Assembly (NCBI RefSeq): GCF_021088345.1
Contig: NZ_CP088156.1
Span: forward strand, 2,542,001-2,606,000
Source of the DNA: Bradyrhizobium ontarionense
GTDB lineage: Bacteria > Pseudomonadota > Alphaproteobacteria > Rhizobiales > Xanthobacteraceae
Direction: 5' to 3'
Length of the DNA: 64,000 nucleotides
Made by a program: the position numbers and the translations under genes. The notes under the pieces were generated by a model that saw nothing but the letters and a program-made list of their open reading frames with translations, searched no databases and was not told where the DNA came from. Below, piece by piece: positions 46,637-54,867 of the stretch. How positions within the stretch are numbered: position 1 is the first letter of the stretch; each line of letters begins with the position of its first letter.

Positions 46637-47854
46637 ATGCCGACCGAACGTTTCCAATTTGAAGGCGCTAGCGGCGAGCAGCTTGCCGCGGCACTCGACC
46701 TGCCCGACGGCACGCCGCGGGCCTTTGCGCTGTTCGCGCATTGCTTCTCCTGCGGCAAGGACACGCACGCGGCGCGTCGCATTGCGATGGCGCTGACGGC
46801 CCACGGCATCGCCGTGCTGCGCTTCGACTTCACCGGCCTCGGCTCCAGCGAAGGCGATTTCGCCAACACGACGTTCTCGTCCAATGTCGCCGATCTCGTC
46901 CGCGCGGCCGATCACCTGCGCGAAACACGGCAGGCGCCGGCGATCCTGATCGGCCACAGCCTTGGCGGCGCCGCGGTGCTGGCAGCGGCCAGCGACATTC
47001 CGGACGCGAAAGCCATCGTCACGATCGCGGCGCCGTCGGATCCGGCCCATGTCACCGCGCTGTTCAAGGACAGCCTCGACGCCATCCGCCGCGACGGCTC
47101 GGCCGAGGTCTCGCTCGCCGGGCGTCCGTTCCGGATCAGCAGCTCCTTCCTCGACGACGTCGCCGAGCAACGGCTGCTCGACAAGGTCAAGCATCTGCAC
47201 AAAGCGCTGCTGGTGATGCACTCTCCGATCGACGAGACCGTCGGCATCGATAATGCGACGAAGATCTTCGTCGCGGCCAAACATCCGAAGAGCTTCATCT
47301 CGCTCGATCATGCCGATCATCTCATCAGCAGGAAGGACGATGCCGCGTACATCGCCGAGGTGATCGCCAGTTGGGCCGGCCGCTACGTTGCCGCGCCGAC
47401 GGCCCTCCCCGAAGCAAACGATGGTCCGCGCGATGTGGTCGTGCGCGAGACGCGGACGAGCAAGCTGCAGCAGAGCATCGCGCTCGGCCCGCACCATCTG
47501 ACCGCCGACGAGCCGGTCTCCGTCGGCGGCCAGGATTCCGGCCCCGGCCCGTACGATCTGCTGCTGGCGGCATTGGGCGCCTGCACCTCGATGACGCTGC
47601 GGCTCTATGCCGACCGCAAGTCCCTGCCGCTCGATCGGATCACCGTCACCCTGCGCCACAGCAAGATCCATGCGGAGGACTGCGCGGAGTGCGAGACCAA
47701 GGTCGGCCTGATCGATCAGCTCGAGCGCGTGATCCGTCTGGACGGCGCACTCGATGACGAGCAGCGCAAGAGGCTGATGGAGATCGCCGACAAGTGCCCG
47801 GTGCACCGGACCCTGACGTCGGAGATCCGCATCGTCACGCGCGCGGCGGAATGA
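46637..47854 (+). CDS. Bifunctional alpha/beta hydrolase - OsmC-family fusion protein
   Basis: Fusion of 405 residues. Residues 1-255 form an alpha/beta hydrolase with the nucleophile elbow [10 protein letters not shown] (about 115), an [13 protein letters not shown] block and the HADHL histidine block. Residues 270-405 are an OsmC/Ohr-like domain with [15 protein letters not shown] and [12 protein letters not shown], the two cysteine-containing segments of peroxide-reducing family members. ATG at 46637 is nine bases behind GGGGA; the longer frame to 46562 has no ribosome site. The role may be removal of organic hydroperoxides or esters; single-gene unit. Confidence 0.9.
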   Translation: MPTERFQFEGASGEQLAAALDLPDGTPRAFALFAHCFSCGKDTHAARRIAMALTAHGIAVLRFDFTGLGSSEGDFANTTFSSNVADLVRAADHLRETRQAPAILIGHSLGGAAVLAAASDIPDAKAIVTIAAPSDPAHVTALFKDSLDAIRRDGSAEVSLAGRPFRISSSFLDDVAEQRLLDKVKHLHKALLVMHSPIDETVGIDNATKIFVAAKHPKSFISLDHADHLISRKDDAAYIAEVIASWAGRYVAAPTALPEANDGPRDVVVRETRTSKLQQSIALGPHHLTADEPVSVGGQDSGPGPYDLLLAALGACTSMTLRLYADRKSLPLDRITVTLRHSKIHAEDCAECETKVGLIDQLERVIRLDGALDDEQRKRLMEIADKCPVHRTLTSEIRIVTRAAE

Positions 47855-47868
47855 GCTCATTCGACTGC

Positions 47869-48036
47869 GTCACAACCACCGTCATTCCGGGGCAAGGCCA
47901 TAGGCCTTGAACCCGGAATCCCGAGATTGCCTTGCGTCCATTGCTCACAATCTCCAGATTCCGGGTTCAATCGTCGACGCGCAGCCGCTTCGCGCCTTCG
48001 CATGGACGATTGCCCCGGAATGACGGTGGTTGTGAC
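47869..48036. repeat. Large palindromic element, family D, with 27-base perfect terminal arms
   Basis: The left arm 47869-47895 and right arm 48010-48036 are perfect inverse copies (outer part GTCACAACCACCGTCATTCC). The inner part has a second inverted pair, GAACCCGGAATC / GATTCCGGGTTC. It lies exactly between convergent genes, so it can act as a bidirectional terminator. Confidence 0.85.
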
Positions 48037-48045
48037 GCGGTAGGA

Positions 48046-49119
48046 CTAGCGCACCGCCTGCGGCTCAGCCTGCAGGGGCCGCACGCGCAGCGCGCCGCGC
48101 AGGCCCACCGCCGTACCGATGCAGATACCGGCGATGGCCACGAACGACGGCAGCGCCAGGGTCGACAGGCCGGTCAGGCCCTGCCCGACCGAGCAACCCA
48201 GCGCCATGACGCCGCCGATGCCCATCAACGCGGCGCCGCCGGCCGAGCGCAGCATGTGGACCGGCGAGTGGAAGCCTTCGAGCTCGAAACGGCGCGCGAT
48301 CAACGCGGTCACACAACTTCCGGCCAGCACGCCGGCCACGGTGGCGATGCCGAAATTCACCGTCGAGCCGGTCGACAGCATGACATATTGCAGGGCATCG
48401 GCGATCGGCGCGACAAAGGTCAGCGACGCCACCGGCACCGGATTGAAATCGTCGACCCCAAGGAAGCCGGTCGCGAACCAGCCGGCGGCGATCAACAGGC
48501 CGACGATGAGACCGGCGAGGATCTGGCCGGGCGCGCGCCGGAACGGCGCATGCGCGAATGCAAACGCGATCAGCACGCCACCGAGCACGAGCGCCGGGAG
48601 CAGCCGCGCCGGCGCGCCATGCAGGCCGCCGACCGACAACAGCGCCGGAAGCGACGTCGCTGTCGCCGTGGTCTGCGACGCCTGGGTGAGCGCGATCCGC
48701 AGCGGCGCGACCAGGCCCTTCAAGGTCATCTCGGCCGCGATCGCCAGCACGATAACGACCACGAACGAGCGCAGGTTGCCGCGGCCGAGCAGCACCAGCG
48801 CGCGCGAGCCGCAGCCATTCGCGAGCACCATGCCGTAGCCGAACAGGACACCGCCCAAGAACATCAGCGGCGTGGAGAAGGTCGGCTGCAGATAGATCGA
48901 CTTGCCGAGATCGACGACGCCGTCGGCGGCGAGGACCTGCGTCGCAACGATCGCGATCCCCATCGCGAGCGCGTAGGTCCGAACCAGACGGCCGTCGCCC
49001 TCAGCCCACCAGCCGCGCAGGCTGCTCATCATGCAGAAGCCGCTGAGCAGGCTAACCACGCCATAGACCACGCCGATCGCGAGACCGGCCATCACGGCCA
49101 GATTGGCTGCTTCGGGCAA
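48046..49119 (-). CDS. YeeE/YedE-family membrane transporter (thiosulfate transporter type)
   Basis: Polytopic membrane protein of 357 residues with two homologous halves, each with a cysteine-bearing block: GYGMVLANGCGSRALVLLGRGNLRS near the middle of the first half and GIGGVMALGCSVGQGLTGLS in the second. This is the Sulf_transp family, which includes thiosulfate importers. About nine or ten membrane segments. The start is TTG at 49119 (LPEAANLAVMAG), eight bases behind AAGGA; the upstream frame to 49176 is not hydrophobic and lacks a signal. Divergent from paaI; unrelated to phenylacetate metabolism as far as visible. Confidence 0.87.
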   Translation of the reverse strand: MPEAANLAVMAGLAIGVVYGVVSLLSGFCMMSSLRGWWAEGDGRLVRTYALAMGIAIVATQVLAADGVVDLGKSIYLQPTFSTPLMFLGGVLFGYGMVLANGCGSRALVLLGRGNLRSFVVVIVLAIAAEMTLKGLVAPLRIALTQASQTTATATSLPALLSVGGLHGAPARLLPALVLGGVLIAFAFAHAPFRRAPGQILAGLIVGLLIAAGWFATGFLGVDDFNPVPVASLTFVAPIADALQYVMLSTGSTVNFGIATVAGVLAGSCVTALIARRFELEGFHSPVHMLRSAGGAALMGIGGVMALGCSVGQGLTGLSTLALPSFVAIAGICIGTAVGLRGALRVRPLQAEPQAVR

Positions 49120-49333
49120 TTCTGGGGTCCTTCTGGTTGCGGAAAAGATGCAGCGAAACACGCGCTGCGCAAGCATCGCTTTCGCTTGACGCGCGCGGAA
49201 ACTTTGCCACGATGTCGGTTCTAACTAGATGAGAATGCTTGTTCCAACAAGCATCAGCGGGAGAGAACGCCGTGGTTTCACAAGCGCATCCTCGTGGATG
49301 GCCGACGGCCCGTGCGTGCGTGGAGACCGGGCG

Positions 49334-49795
49334 GTGAGCGGCGAAACCGCGCTCTCCCCCGACGCGCTGGCCCGCGCCTGCGCCGACGCGATGTGGCAGG
49401 ATGATCGCGCCAGCCAAGGACTCGGCATGCAGATCGTCGAGATCGGCCCCGGACGCGCCGCGCTGCAGATGACGGTCCAGCCGCACATGGTCAACGGCCA
49501 TGGCATCGCCCATGGCGGCTTCATCTTCACGCTGGCGGATTCTGCCTTCGCTTTCGCCTGCAACTCCCACAACGACCGCACCGTGGCGGCGCAGGGCAGC
49601 ATCAGCTTCATCCGCCCCGGCAAGCTCGGCGATGTCCTGGTGGCGCGCGCGCACGAGGTCTCGCGCAGCGGCCGCTCGGGCATCTACGACGTCCGCGTCA
49701 GCGCCGGCGACACCGTGATCGCTGAATTCCGCGGCCATTCCCGCAGCATCGGCGGCACGCTGGTGCCGGCCGGCACGACCGACGCCACCAGCTGA
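49334..49795 (+). CDS. paaI: Phenylacetyl-CoA thioesterase PaaI
   Basis: Hotdog-fold thioesterase of 153 residues, cleaving (ring-hydroxylated) phenylacetyl-CoA to release CoA when the pathway stalls. The hotdog motif VNGHGIAHGGFIFTLADSAF carries the catalytic Asp region; the blocks GSISFIRPGKLGDVLVA and GRSGIYDVRV follow. GTG at 49334 is chosen with GGAG eight bases upstream, giving the usual family length; the frame to 49229 would add 35 residues with no ribosome site. It precedes paaK by 44 bases in the same operon. Confidence 0.9.
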   Translation: MSGETALSPDALARACADAMWQDDRASQGLGMQIVEIGPGRAALQMTVQPHMVNGHGIAHGGFIFTLADSAFAFACNSHNDRTVAAQGSISFIRPGKLGDVLVARAHEVSRSGRSGIYDVRVSAGDTVIAEFRGHSRSIGGTLVPAGTTDATS

Positions 49796-49839
49796 GCAGC
49801 TTCCCTTTCGCCCGCGGCCCCGCCGGAGGACCTGACACG

Positions 49840-51168
49840 ATGACATCGAGCAAGCTTCAACCGGCCGGCAGCTACGTGCCCGAGATGGACGAGACCGAGC
49901 GCGCCTCGCGCGACGAGATCATCGCGCTGCAGACCCAGCGCCTCGCCTGGTCGCTCAAGCATGCCTATGACAACGTCGCCCATTACCGGCGAGCCTTCGA
50001 CAAGGCCGGCGTGCACCCATCGGATTTCCGCGAGCTCGCCGATCTCGCCAGATTCCCGTTCACGGTGAAGACGGACCTGCGCGACAATTATCCCTTCAAC
50101 ATGTTCGCCGTGCCGCGCGAGCAGCTGGTGCGGGTGCACGCCTCCTCGGGCACCACCGGCAAGCCGATCGTGGTCGGCTATACCAGGGCCGACATCGCCA
50201 CCTGGTCCACCGTGATGGCGCGCTCGATCCGCGCCGCCGGCGGCCGCAGCGGCATGATCATCCATAACGCCTATGGCTACGGCCTGTTCACCGGCGGTCT
50301 CGGCGTCCACTACGGCGCCGAACAGCTCGGCTGCACGGTCGTTCCGATCTCCGGCGGCATGACCGAGCGGCAGGTGCAGCTGATCAACGATTTCCGCCCC
50401 GACATCATCACGGTGACGCCGAGCTACATGCTGGCGATCCTCGACGAGTTCAAGCGCCAGGGCCTCGATCCCCGGCAGAGCTCGCTCAAGATCGGCATCT
50501 TCGGCGCCGAGCCGTGGACCAACGCGATGCGCGCCGAGATCGAGGACACGTTTGCGATGGACGCCACCGATATCTACGGCTTGTCGGAGGTGATGGGCCC
50601 CGGCGTCGCGCAGGAATGCCTGGAAACCAAGGACGGGCTGCACATCTGGGAGGATCATTTCTACCCGGAGATCGTCGATCCCGACACCGGCAAGGTGCTG
50701 CCGGACGGCGAGATGGGCGAACTGGTGTTCACCTCGCTGACCAAGCAGGCGTTCCCGGTGATCCGCTATCGCACCCGCGACCTGACGCGGTTGTTGCCGG
50801 GCACCGCGCGTCCCGGGATGCGGCGGATGGAAAAGGTCACGGGCCGCTCCGACGACATGATCATCCTGCGCGGCGTCAACCTGTTCCCGTCGCAGATCGA
50901 GGAGATCCTGCTGACCACCGAATGGTGCGGCGGCCATTTCATGCTGGAGCTCACCCGTGAGGGCCGCATGGACGAGCTGACGATCTATGCGGAATCTCGC
51001 CCCGAACACTGGGACGAGTCCGGCCTCGGCGCGCACGCCGAGCGGGTCTCGGTCCACATCAAGAACACCATCGGCCTGAGCGCCAAGGTGAAGGTGGTCC
51101 CGCCGGATACACTGGAACGCTCGGCGGGCAAGGCAAAGCGGATCAAGGACAAGCGTCCGGCGGGGTAG
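49840..51168 (+). CDS. paaK: Phenylacetate-CoA ligase
   Basis: ATP-dependent activation of phenylacetate to phenylacetyl-CoA, the entry step. Adenylate-forming enzyme of 442 residues: P-loop HASSGTTGKPIVVGYT (about 100), ITVTPSYML, FGAEPWTNAMR, IYGLSEVMGPGVAQEC and the hinge region GRSDDMIILRGVNLFPSQIEE, with the C-terminal lysine region KAKRIKD. ATG at 49840 follows GGAGGACCTGACACG. Downstream of paaI and divergent in direction from paaABCDE, which lies 0.8 kb away beyond repeat copies. Confidence 0.95.
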   Translation: MTSSKLQPAGSYVPEMDETERASRDEIIALQTQRLAWSLKHAYDNVAHYRRAFDKAGVHPSDFRELADLARFPFTVKTDLRDNYPFNMFAVPREQLVRVHASSGTTGKPIVVGYTRADIATWSTVMARSIRAAGGRSGMIIHNAYGYGLFTGGLGVHYGAEQLGCTVVPISGGMTERQVQLINDFRPDIITVTPSYMLAILDEFKRQGLDPRQSSLKIGIFGAEPWTNAMRAEIEDTFAMDATDIYGLSEVMGPGVAQECLETKDGLHIWEDHFYPEIVDPDTGKVLPDGEMGELVFTSLTKQAFPVIRYRTRDLTRLLPGTARPGMRRMEKVTGRSDDMIILRGVNLFPSQIEEILLTTEWCGGHFMLELTREGRMDELTIYAESRPEHWDESGLGAHAERVSVHIKNTIGLSAKVKVVPPDTLERSAGKAKRIKDKRPAG

Positions 51169-51191
51169 TGGATCGGAGAGCCCCGATGCAG

Positions 51192-51335
51192 ACCCTCATG
51201 GTGAGGAGCGCCGCGCCGATCGGGCCGGTGCGAGGCAAGGCCGTCGTACGCGGCGCGTCTCGAACCATGAGGCCAAGGTCGGTGGCCTCGCCCTTCGAGA
51301 CGCCCGCCTGCGGCGGGCTCCTCAGGGTGAGGGTC
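51192..51335. repeat. Palindromic intergenic repeat, family E copy 1
   Basis: Ends GACCCTCATGGTGAGGAGCG and CTCCTCAGGGTGAGGGTC are inverted; inner arms CGCGTCTCGAACCATGAGGC and GCCTCGCCCTTCGAGACG. Compared with copy 2 it carries about 40 extra bases near the left arm. It precedes the GIY-YIG gene. Confidence 0.85.
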
Positions 51336-51355
51336 AACAGAGCGAGAGAACTGCC

Positions 51356-51697
51356 ATGACGGAAGGCGGCGCGTATCTCTACATCCTGCCCTGCGCCGAT
51401 GACCGGCTCTATATCGGGACAACGAGGACCGCGCTGGAAATACGCCTGGCGCAACACAATGACGGAACCTTCAGCGGCTACACGCTGACACGACGGCCGG
51501 TCAAACTGGTGTACTCACAATGGTTCGAGCGGATCACGGACGCCATCGAAAGCGAGCGCCGGTTGAAAAAGTGGAGCCGCGCCAAGAAGGATGCCTTGAT
51601 CCGCGGCGATCTCGATGCGCTGCAGGCTCTCTCTGCGCGCAGAACGGGATTCGAGGGAACACCTTCGCCAGCGTCCAAACGGAGCTCAAAGCAATGA
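51356..51697 (+). CDS. Small GIY-YIG nuclease-domain protein
   Basis: A 113-residue protein that is nearly all a GIY-YIG domain: YLYILPCADDRLYIGTTRT (GIY and YIG variants as YLY and YIG), catalytic Arg in EIRLAQHNDG, then PVKLVYSQWFERITDAIESERRLKKWSRAKKDALI with the conserved Glu. It belongs to the UPF0213/YhbQ-like group of small single-strand or damaged-DNA nucleases. ATG at 51356 follows GAGAGAACTGCC. The gene is bracketed by family E repeats (51192-51335 before; 51716-51822 and 51905-51957 after), so it and the repeats may have moved together. Confidence 0.88.
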   Translation: MTEGGAYLYILPCADDRLYIGTTRTALEIRLAQHNDGTFSGYTLTRRPVKLVYSQWFERITDAIESERRLKKWSRAKKDALIRGDLDALQALSARRTGFEGTPSPASKRSSKQ

Positions 51698-51715
51698 GTC
51701 CGAGCAAGGCTCTAT

Positions 51716-51822
51716 CTCCTCATGGTGAGGAGCGCCGAAGGCGCGTCTCGAACCATGAGGCCACAGCGTGGGCCTCGCCCTTCGAGACGCCCGCCTGTGG
51801 CGGGCTCCTCAGGGTGAGGGTC
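51716..51822. repeat. Palindromic intergenic repeat, family E copy 2
   Basis: CCTCATGGTGAGGAGCGCCG to CTCCTCAGGGTGAGGG, close to copy 1 but without its extra bases. It starts about 20 bases after the GIY-YIG stop. Confidence 0.85.
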
Positions 51823-51904
51823 AGAGGTCTTTTCGGCAAATGGAAACGACAAAGGCCGATATCGAACCATCAGTCCTTACATTGCGCGGCACGCGAAACC
51901 GCCT

Positions 51905-51957
51905 CCCCTCATCCTGAGGAGCCCGCCCAAAGGCGGGCGTCTCGAAGGACGAGGCCC
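51905..51957. repeat. Palindromic intergenic repeat, family E copy 3 (short)
   Basis: CCCTCATCCTGAGGAGCCCG, then AGGCGGGCGTCTCGAAGGAC. A short hairpin form of family E next to the paaE stop. Confidence 0.75.
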
Positions 51958-51977
51958 CACAACACACCCGCGCCCCA

Positions 51978-53057
51978 CTACATATGATCGTAATCCACCA
52001 CCACCCGCTCGGTCACTGGCTTGGCCTGGCAGGTCAGCACGAAGCCGGCCTTGAGCTCCCATGGCTCCAGTGAGTAATTCAGCTCCATCTCCGCTCTGCC
52101 CTCGACCAGCTTGGCACGGCAGGTCGAGCACATGCCGCCCTTGCAGGCGAACGGAAGGTCGACGCCGGCGCGCAGTGCGGCATCGAGAATGGCCTCGCCT
52201 TCCGCTACCGGCACCTCGCGGCGCTTGCCGTCGATGATCAGCGCCGCGAACGCCTTCGGCGGTGCCGAGTCCGGCACGACGGCCTTTGGACGCGGTCTAC
52301 CGCCAAGGCCAGAGACGAAGCGTTCGACATGGACGCGCTCATCGGCAATGCCGAGTGCGCGGCACGTCGCCTCGATGTCCTCGCTCATGCCCGAGGGACC
52401 GCAGATGAAGACGTGATCGACGCTGTCGGCCGGCACCAGCGATCGCAGGAGCACGCGCACCTTCTCGCCGTCGAGGCGGCCGTGCAGGATCGGCAGGTCC
52501 TGCTCCTCGCCGGAGATGACGTGGAACACCGAGAAGCGATCGAGGAAGCGGTCCTTCAACTCCTCGAGCTGCTCGCGGAACAGCATGCCGGCCGTGGTGC
52601 GGTTGCCGTAGAACAGGAAGAAGCGGCTGTTCGGCTCGCGCGCCAGCACGGCCTTGACGATCGACAGGATCGGCGTGATCCCCGACCCCGCCGCAAACCC
52701 GACATGGGTGCGTGCCGCCGCGGGCTCCAGCGCGACCCCGAAACGCCCGGTCGGCGTCATCACGTCGATCTCGTCGCCGCGCTTCAATTCGTCGGTGACG
52801 AAGCTGGAGAACGCGCCGCCATCGACGCGCTTCACGGCGATGCGGATCTCGCCGTCGTCGGGGCCGGAGCAGATCGAATAGGAGCGCCGGACCTCCTCGT
52901 CCCCGAGCGTGGTCTTCAGCGTGAGATACTGCCCGGGCGCGAAATGATAATCGCGAGCGAGCTCGTTCGGAATCGCGAAGGTCAGCGACACCGCGTCGGA
53001 CGCCTCGCGGCGCAGGTCACGGATGGCGAGACGGTGGAAGCGTGGCGTTGTCGACAT
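51978..53057 (-). CDS. paaE: Phenylacetyl-CoA epoxidase reductase subunit
   Basis: Ferredoxin-NADP reductase-like subunit of 359 residues that passes electrons from NADPH to the PaaA diiron centre. FAD domain YHFAPGQYLTLK and RRSYSICSGP (about 50-70); NADP domain GFAAGSGITPILSIVKAVL; C-terminal 2Fe-2S domain with FACKGGMCSTCRAKL and a further Cys in VLTCQAKP. ATG at 53057; the frame to 53096 is repeat B translation. It is last in the paaABCDE operon, separated from paaD by repeat B copy 3. Confidence 0.94.
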   Translation of the reverse strand: MSTTPRFHRLAIRDLRREASDAVSLTFAIPNELARDYHFAPGQYLTLKTTLGDEEVRRSYSICSGPDDGEIRIAVKRVDGGAFSSFVTDELKRGDEIDVMTPTGRFGVALEPAAARTHVGFAAGSGITPILSIVKAVLAREPNSRFFLFYGNRTTAGMLFREQLEELKDRFLDRFSVFHVISGEEQDLPILHGRLDGEKVRVLLRSLVPADSVDHVFICGPSGMSEDIEATCRALGIADERVHVERFVSGLGGRPRPKAVVPDSAPPKAFAALIIDGKRREVPVAEGEAILDAALRAGVDLPFACKGGMCSTCRAKLVEGRAEMELNYSLEPWELKAGFVLTCQAKPVTERVVVDYDHM

Positions 53058-53072
53058 CGAACCTATCCCCGC

Positions 53073-53146
53073 GTCATTGCGAGCGCAGCGAAGCAATCCA
53101 GAGTCCCGCGCGTAGTCCTGGATTGCTTCGCTGCGCTCGCAATGAC
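53073..53146. repeat. Palindromic intergenic repeat, family B copy 3, inside the paa operon
   Basis: GTCATTGCGAGCGCAGCGAA to CTGCGCTCGCAATGAC with inner CAATCCAG / CTGGATTG, almost filling the 99 bases between paaD and paaE. Confidence 0.9.
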
Positions 53147-53156
53147 GGCTGCTGCA

Positions 53157-53660
53157 TCAGTGGCACTTGAAATAATCGAACGGCTCGCGGCACGACTTGC
53201 AGCGCCAGAGCGCCTTGCACGAGGTCGAGCCGAATTCCGCGAGCTGCTCGGTCTCGACGGACCCGCATTGCGGACACGCGACCTCCGCGACGCCGAACAG
53301 CGCGCGTCGCCCGCTCGAGGGCTGCGGCGGCGCGATGCCGTATTCACGCAGCTTGCGGCGGCCCGCCTCGCTCATCCAGTCCGTGGTCCAGGCCGGCGAC
53401 AGCACGGTGCGGACGTGGCTATCGCGGAAGCCGGCGCGCTCCAGGGCCAGCTCGATCTCCAGCGCGATCATGTTCATGGCCGGACAGCCGGAATAGGTCG
53501 GCGTGATCGCGACTTCGACGCGATTCTCGATCACCTCGACCTCGCGCAACACGCCGAGATCGTCGATCGTCAGCACGGGAATCTCCGGATCGGTCACCGT
53601 CGCCGCGGCGTCCCAGGCGCGCTGCCGCAACTCGGCGGGGCTGATGGCGGCGACTACCAT
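53157..53660 (-). CDS. paaD: Phenylacetyl-CoA epoxidase maturation protein
   Basis: PaaD/MIP18-type protein of 167 residues required for assembly or maturation of the epoxidase. An N-terminal DUF59-like domain (AATVTDPEIPVLTIDDLG, AITPTYSGCPAMNMIALEIE) is followed by a C-terminal zinc-ribbon (CPQCGSVET, LWRCKSCREPFDYFKCH). ATG at 53660 overlaps the paaC stop by seven bases, so both are coupled. The longer frame to 53819 is antisense to nothing but overlaps paaC and is rejected. Position between paaC and paaE fits the standard operon. Confidence 0.93.
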   Translation of the reverse strand: MVVAAISPAELRQRAWDAAATVTDPEIPVLTIDDLGVLREVEVIENRVEVAITPTYSGCPAMNMIALEIELALERAGFRDSHVRTVLSPAWTTDWMSEAGRRKLREYGIAPPQPSSGRRALFGVAEVACPQCGSVETEQLAEFGSTSCKALWRCKSCREPFDYFKCH

Positions 53661-54430
53661 GTCGCACCGGGGAAGCTGCGCTGCATGTATTGCAGCTCGC
53701 TCAGGAGATGGCCGAGATGCTCGCTGTGCCGGCCGTCGCGGCCGCCCTGCTGCATCCAGTCGTTCTCCGGAAGCACGAGTGTCGCCTCGCGCGCGACATG
53801 CGAGACGGTCACCAGCCATTCCGGCAGCAGCATCGTCGGATCGATGGCGATGCCTGACTCGATGAGTTCGCGTTCACTCTCATCGACGCCGAACATCTCG
53901 CCGGTATAGGCCCAGAGGTCATCGATCCCCGTCTGCGCGCGGCGATGGCTCTCGTCAGTGCCGTCGCCGAGCCTGATCACCCATTCGCTGGCATGGCGCA
54001 GATGATAGGCGCATTCCTTCTCCGACTTGGCGGCGATCGCTGCCAGGGTCGCATCCGTCGAGCCCATCATGCCGCGCCAGTAGAGATCGGCGAAGGCCGC
54101 GTAGGACAATTGCCGCACCATCGTATGCGCGAAGTCACCATTCGGGCGTTCGACCAGCAGCAGATTGCGGTACTGCCTGACGTCGCGGAGATAGGCGAGC
54201 TTGTCCTCGTCGTTGTCGCGGCCCTCGACCTTGGCGGCGTAGCCGTAGAGCTCGCGGGCCTGGCCGATCAGGTCGAGCGCCATGTTGGACAGCGCCATGT
54301 CCTCTTCGAGCATGGGCGCATGGCCACACCATTCGGACAGCCGATGACCGAGGATCAGCGCATCGTCGGCGCGGCGCAAGGTGTAGAGCACCAGCGGCGT
54401 TTCGGAGACGGTGATCGAGGGAGCAGTCAT
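53654..54430 (-). CDS. paaC: Phenylacetyl-CoA epoxidase structural subunit
   Basis: Non-catalytic ferritin-like partner of PaaA, 258 residues. Blocks LGHRLSEWCGHAPMLEEDMALSNMALDLIGQARELY (as two parts), VERPNGDFAHTMVRQL, EKECAYHLRHASEWVIRLGDGT and HLGHLLSELQYMQRSFPGATW identify PaaC. ATG at 54430; upstream coding to 54487 is repeat B translation. It overlaps paaD by seven bases. The gap to paaB (135 bases) holds repeat B copy 4, an unusual break in an otherwise compact operon. Confidence 0.95.
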   Translation of the reverse strand: MTAPSITVSETPLVLYTLRRADDALILGHRLSEWCGHAPMLEEDMALSNMALDLIGQARELYGYAAKVEGRDNDEDKLAYLRDVRQYRNLLLVERPNGDFAHTMVRQLSYAAFADLYWRGMMGSTDATLAAIAAKSEKECAYHLRHASEWVIRLGDGTDESHRRAQTGIDDLWAYTGEMFGVDESERELIESGIAIDPTMLLPEWLVTVSHVAREATLVLPENDWMQQGGRDGRHSEHLGHLLSELQYMQRSFPGATW

Positions 54431-54463
54431 GATGATGATCCGATCAGGCTCGCCACGCATTCC

Positions 54464-54543
54464 GTCATTGCGAGCGCAGCGAAACAATCCAGAGATTCAT
54501 CCGAGCGAGCAGTCTGGATTGCTTCGCTGCGCTCGCAATGACG
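54464..54543. repeat. Palindromic intergenic repeat, family B copy 4, inside the paa operon
   Basis: GTCATTGCGAGCGCAGCGAA to CTGCGCTCGCAATGAC, inner CAATCCAG / CTGGATTG. Lies between paaB and paaC. Confidence 0.9.
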
Positions 54544-54565
54544 ACGGCTGACGGCCGTCAGCCGC

Positions 54566-54853
54566 TCACATATGCCCGACTTCCTCGGGCACCTCGTAGA
54601 ACGTCGGATGGCGGTAGATTTTCGTTTCAGCCGGCTCGAACATCATGCCCTTGTCGGCGGGATCGGACGCGGTGATCGCGCTCGACGGCACCACCCAGAT
54701 CGACAGGCCCTCGCCGCGGCGGGTGTAGAGGTCGCGCGCGGCCTGCAGTGCCATCGTCGCGTCCGGCGCGTGCAGCGAGCCGCAATGCTTGTGCGCGAGC
54801 CCGTTGCGGCTGCGGATGAAGACTTCCCACAACGGCGTGTTCGGTGTCGCCAT
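54566..54853 (-). CDS. paaB: Phenylacetyl-CoA epoxidase small subunit
   Basis: Structural subunit of the PaaABC(E) complex, 95 residues: WEVFIRSRNGLAHKHCGSLH, MALQAARDLYTRRGEGLSIW and the end YRHPTFYEVPEEVGHM are characteristic. ATG at 54853 is six bases after GGGGAG; a GTG directly before it is too close to the ribosome site. It starts 14 bases after paaA ends, so it is translationally linked to it. Confidence 0.95.
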   Translation of the reverse strand: MATPNTPLWEVFIRSRNGLAHKHCGSLHAPDATMALQAARDLYTRRGEGLSIWVVPSSAITASDPADKGMMFEPAETKIYRHPTFYEVPEEVGHM

Positions 54854-54867
54854 CACGATCTCCCCTG

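Noticed and set aside
51192..51957. Family E copies as a possible CRISPR array
   Set aside because: The copies are palindromes of different lengths with uneven spacing and a gene between them; no constant direct repeat and spacer pattern.
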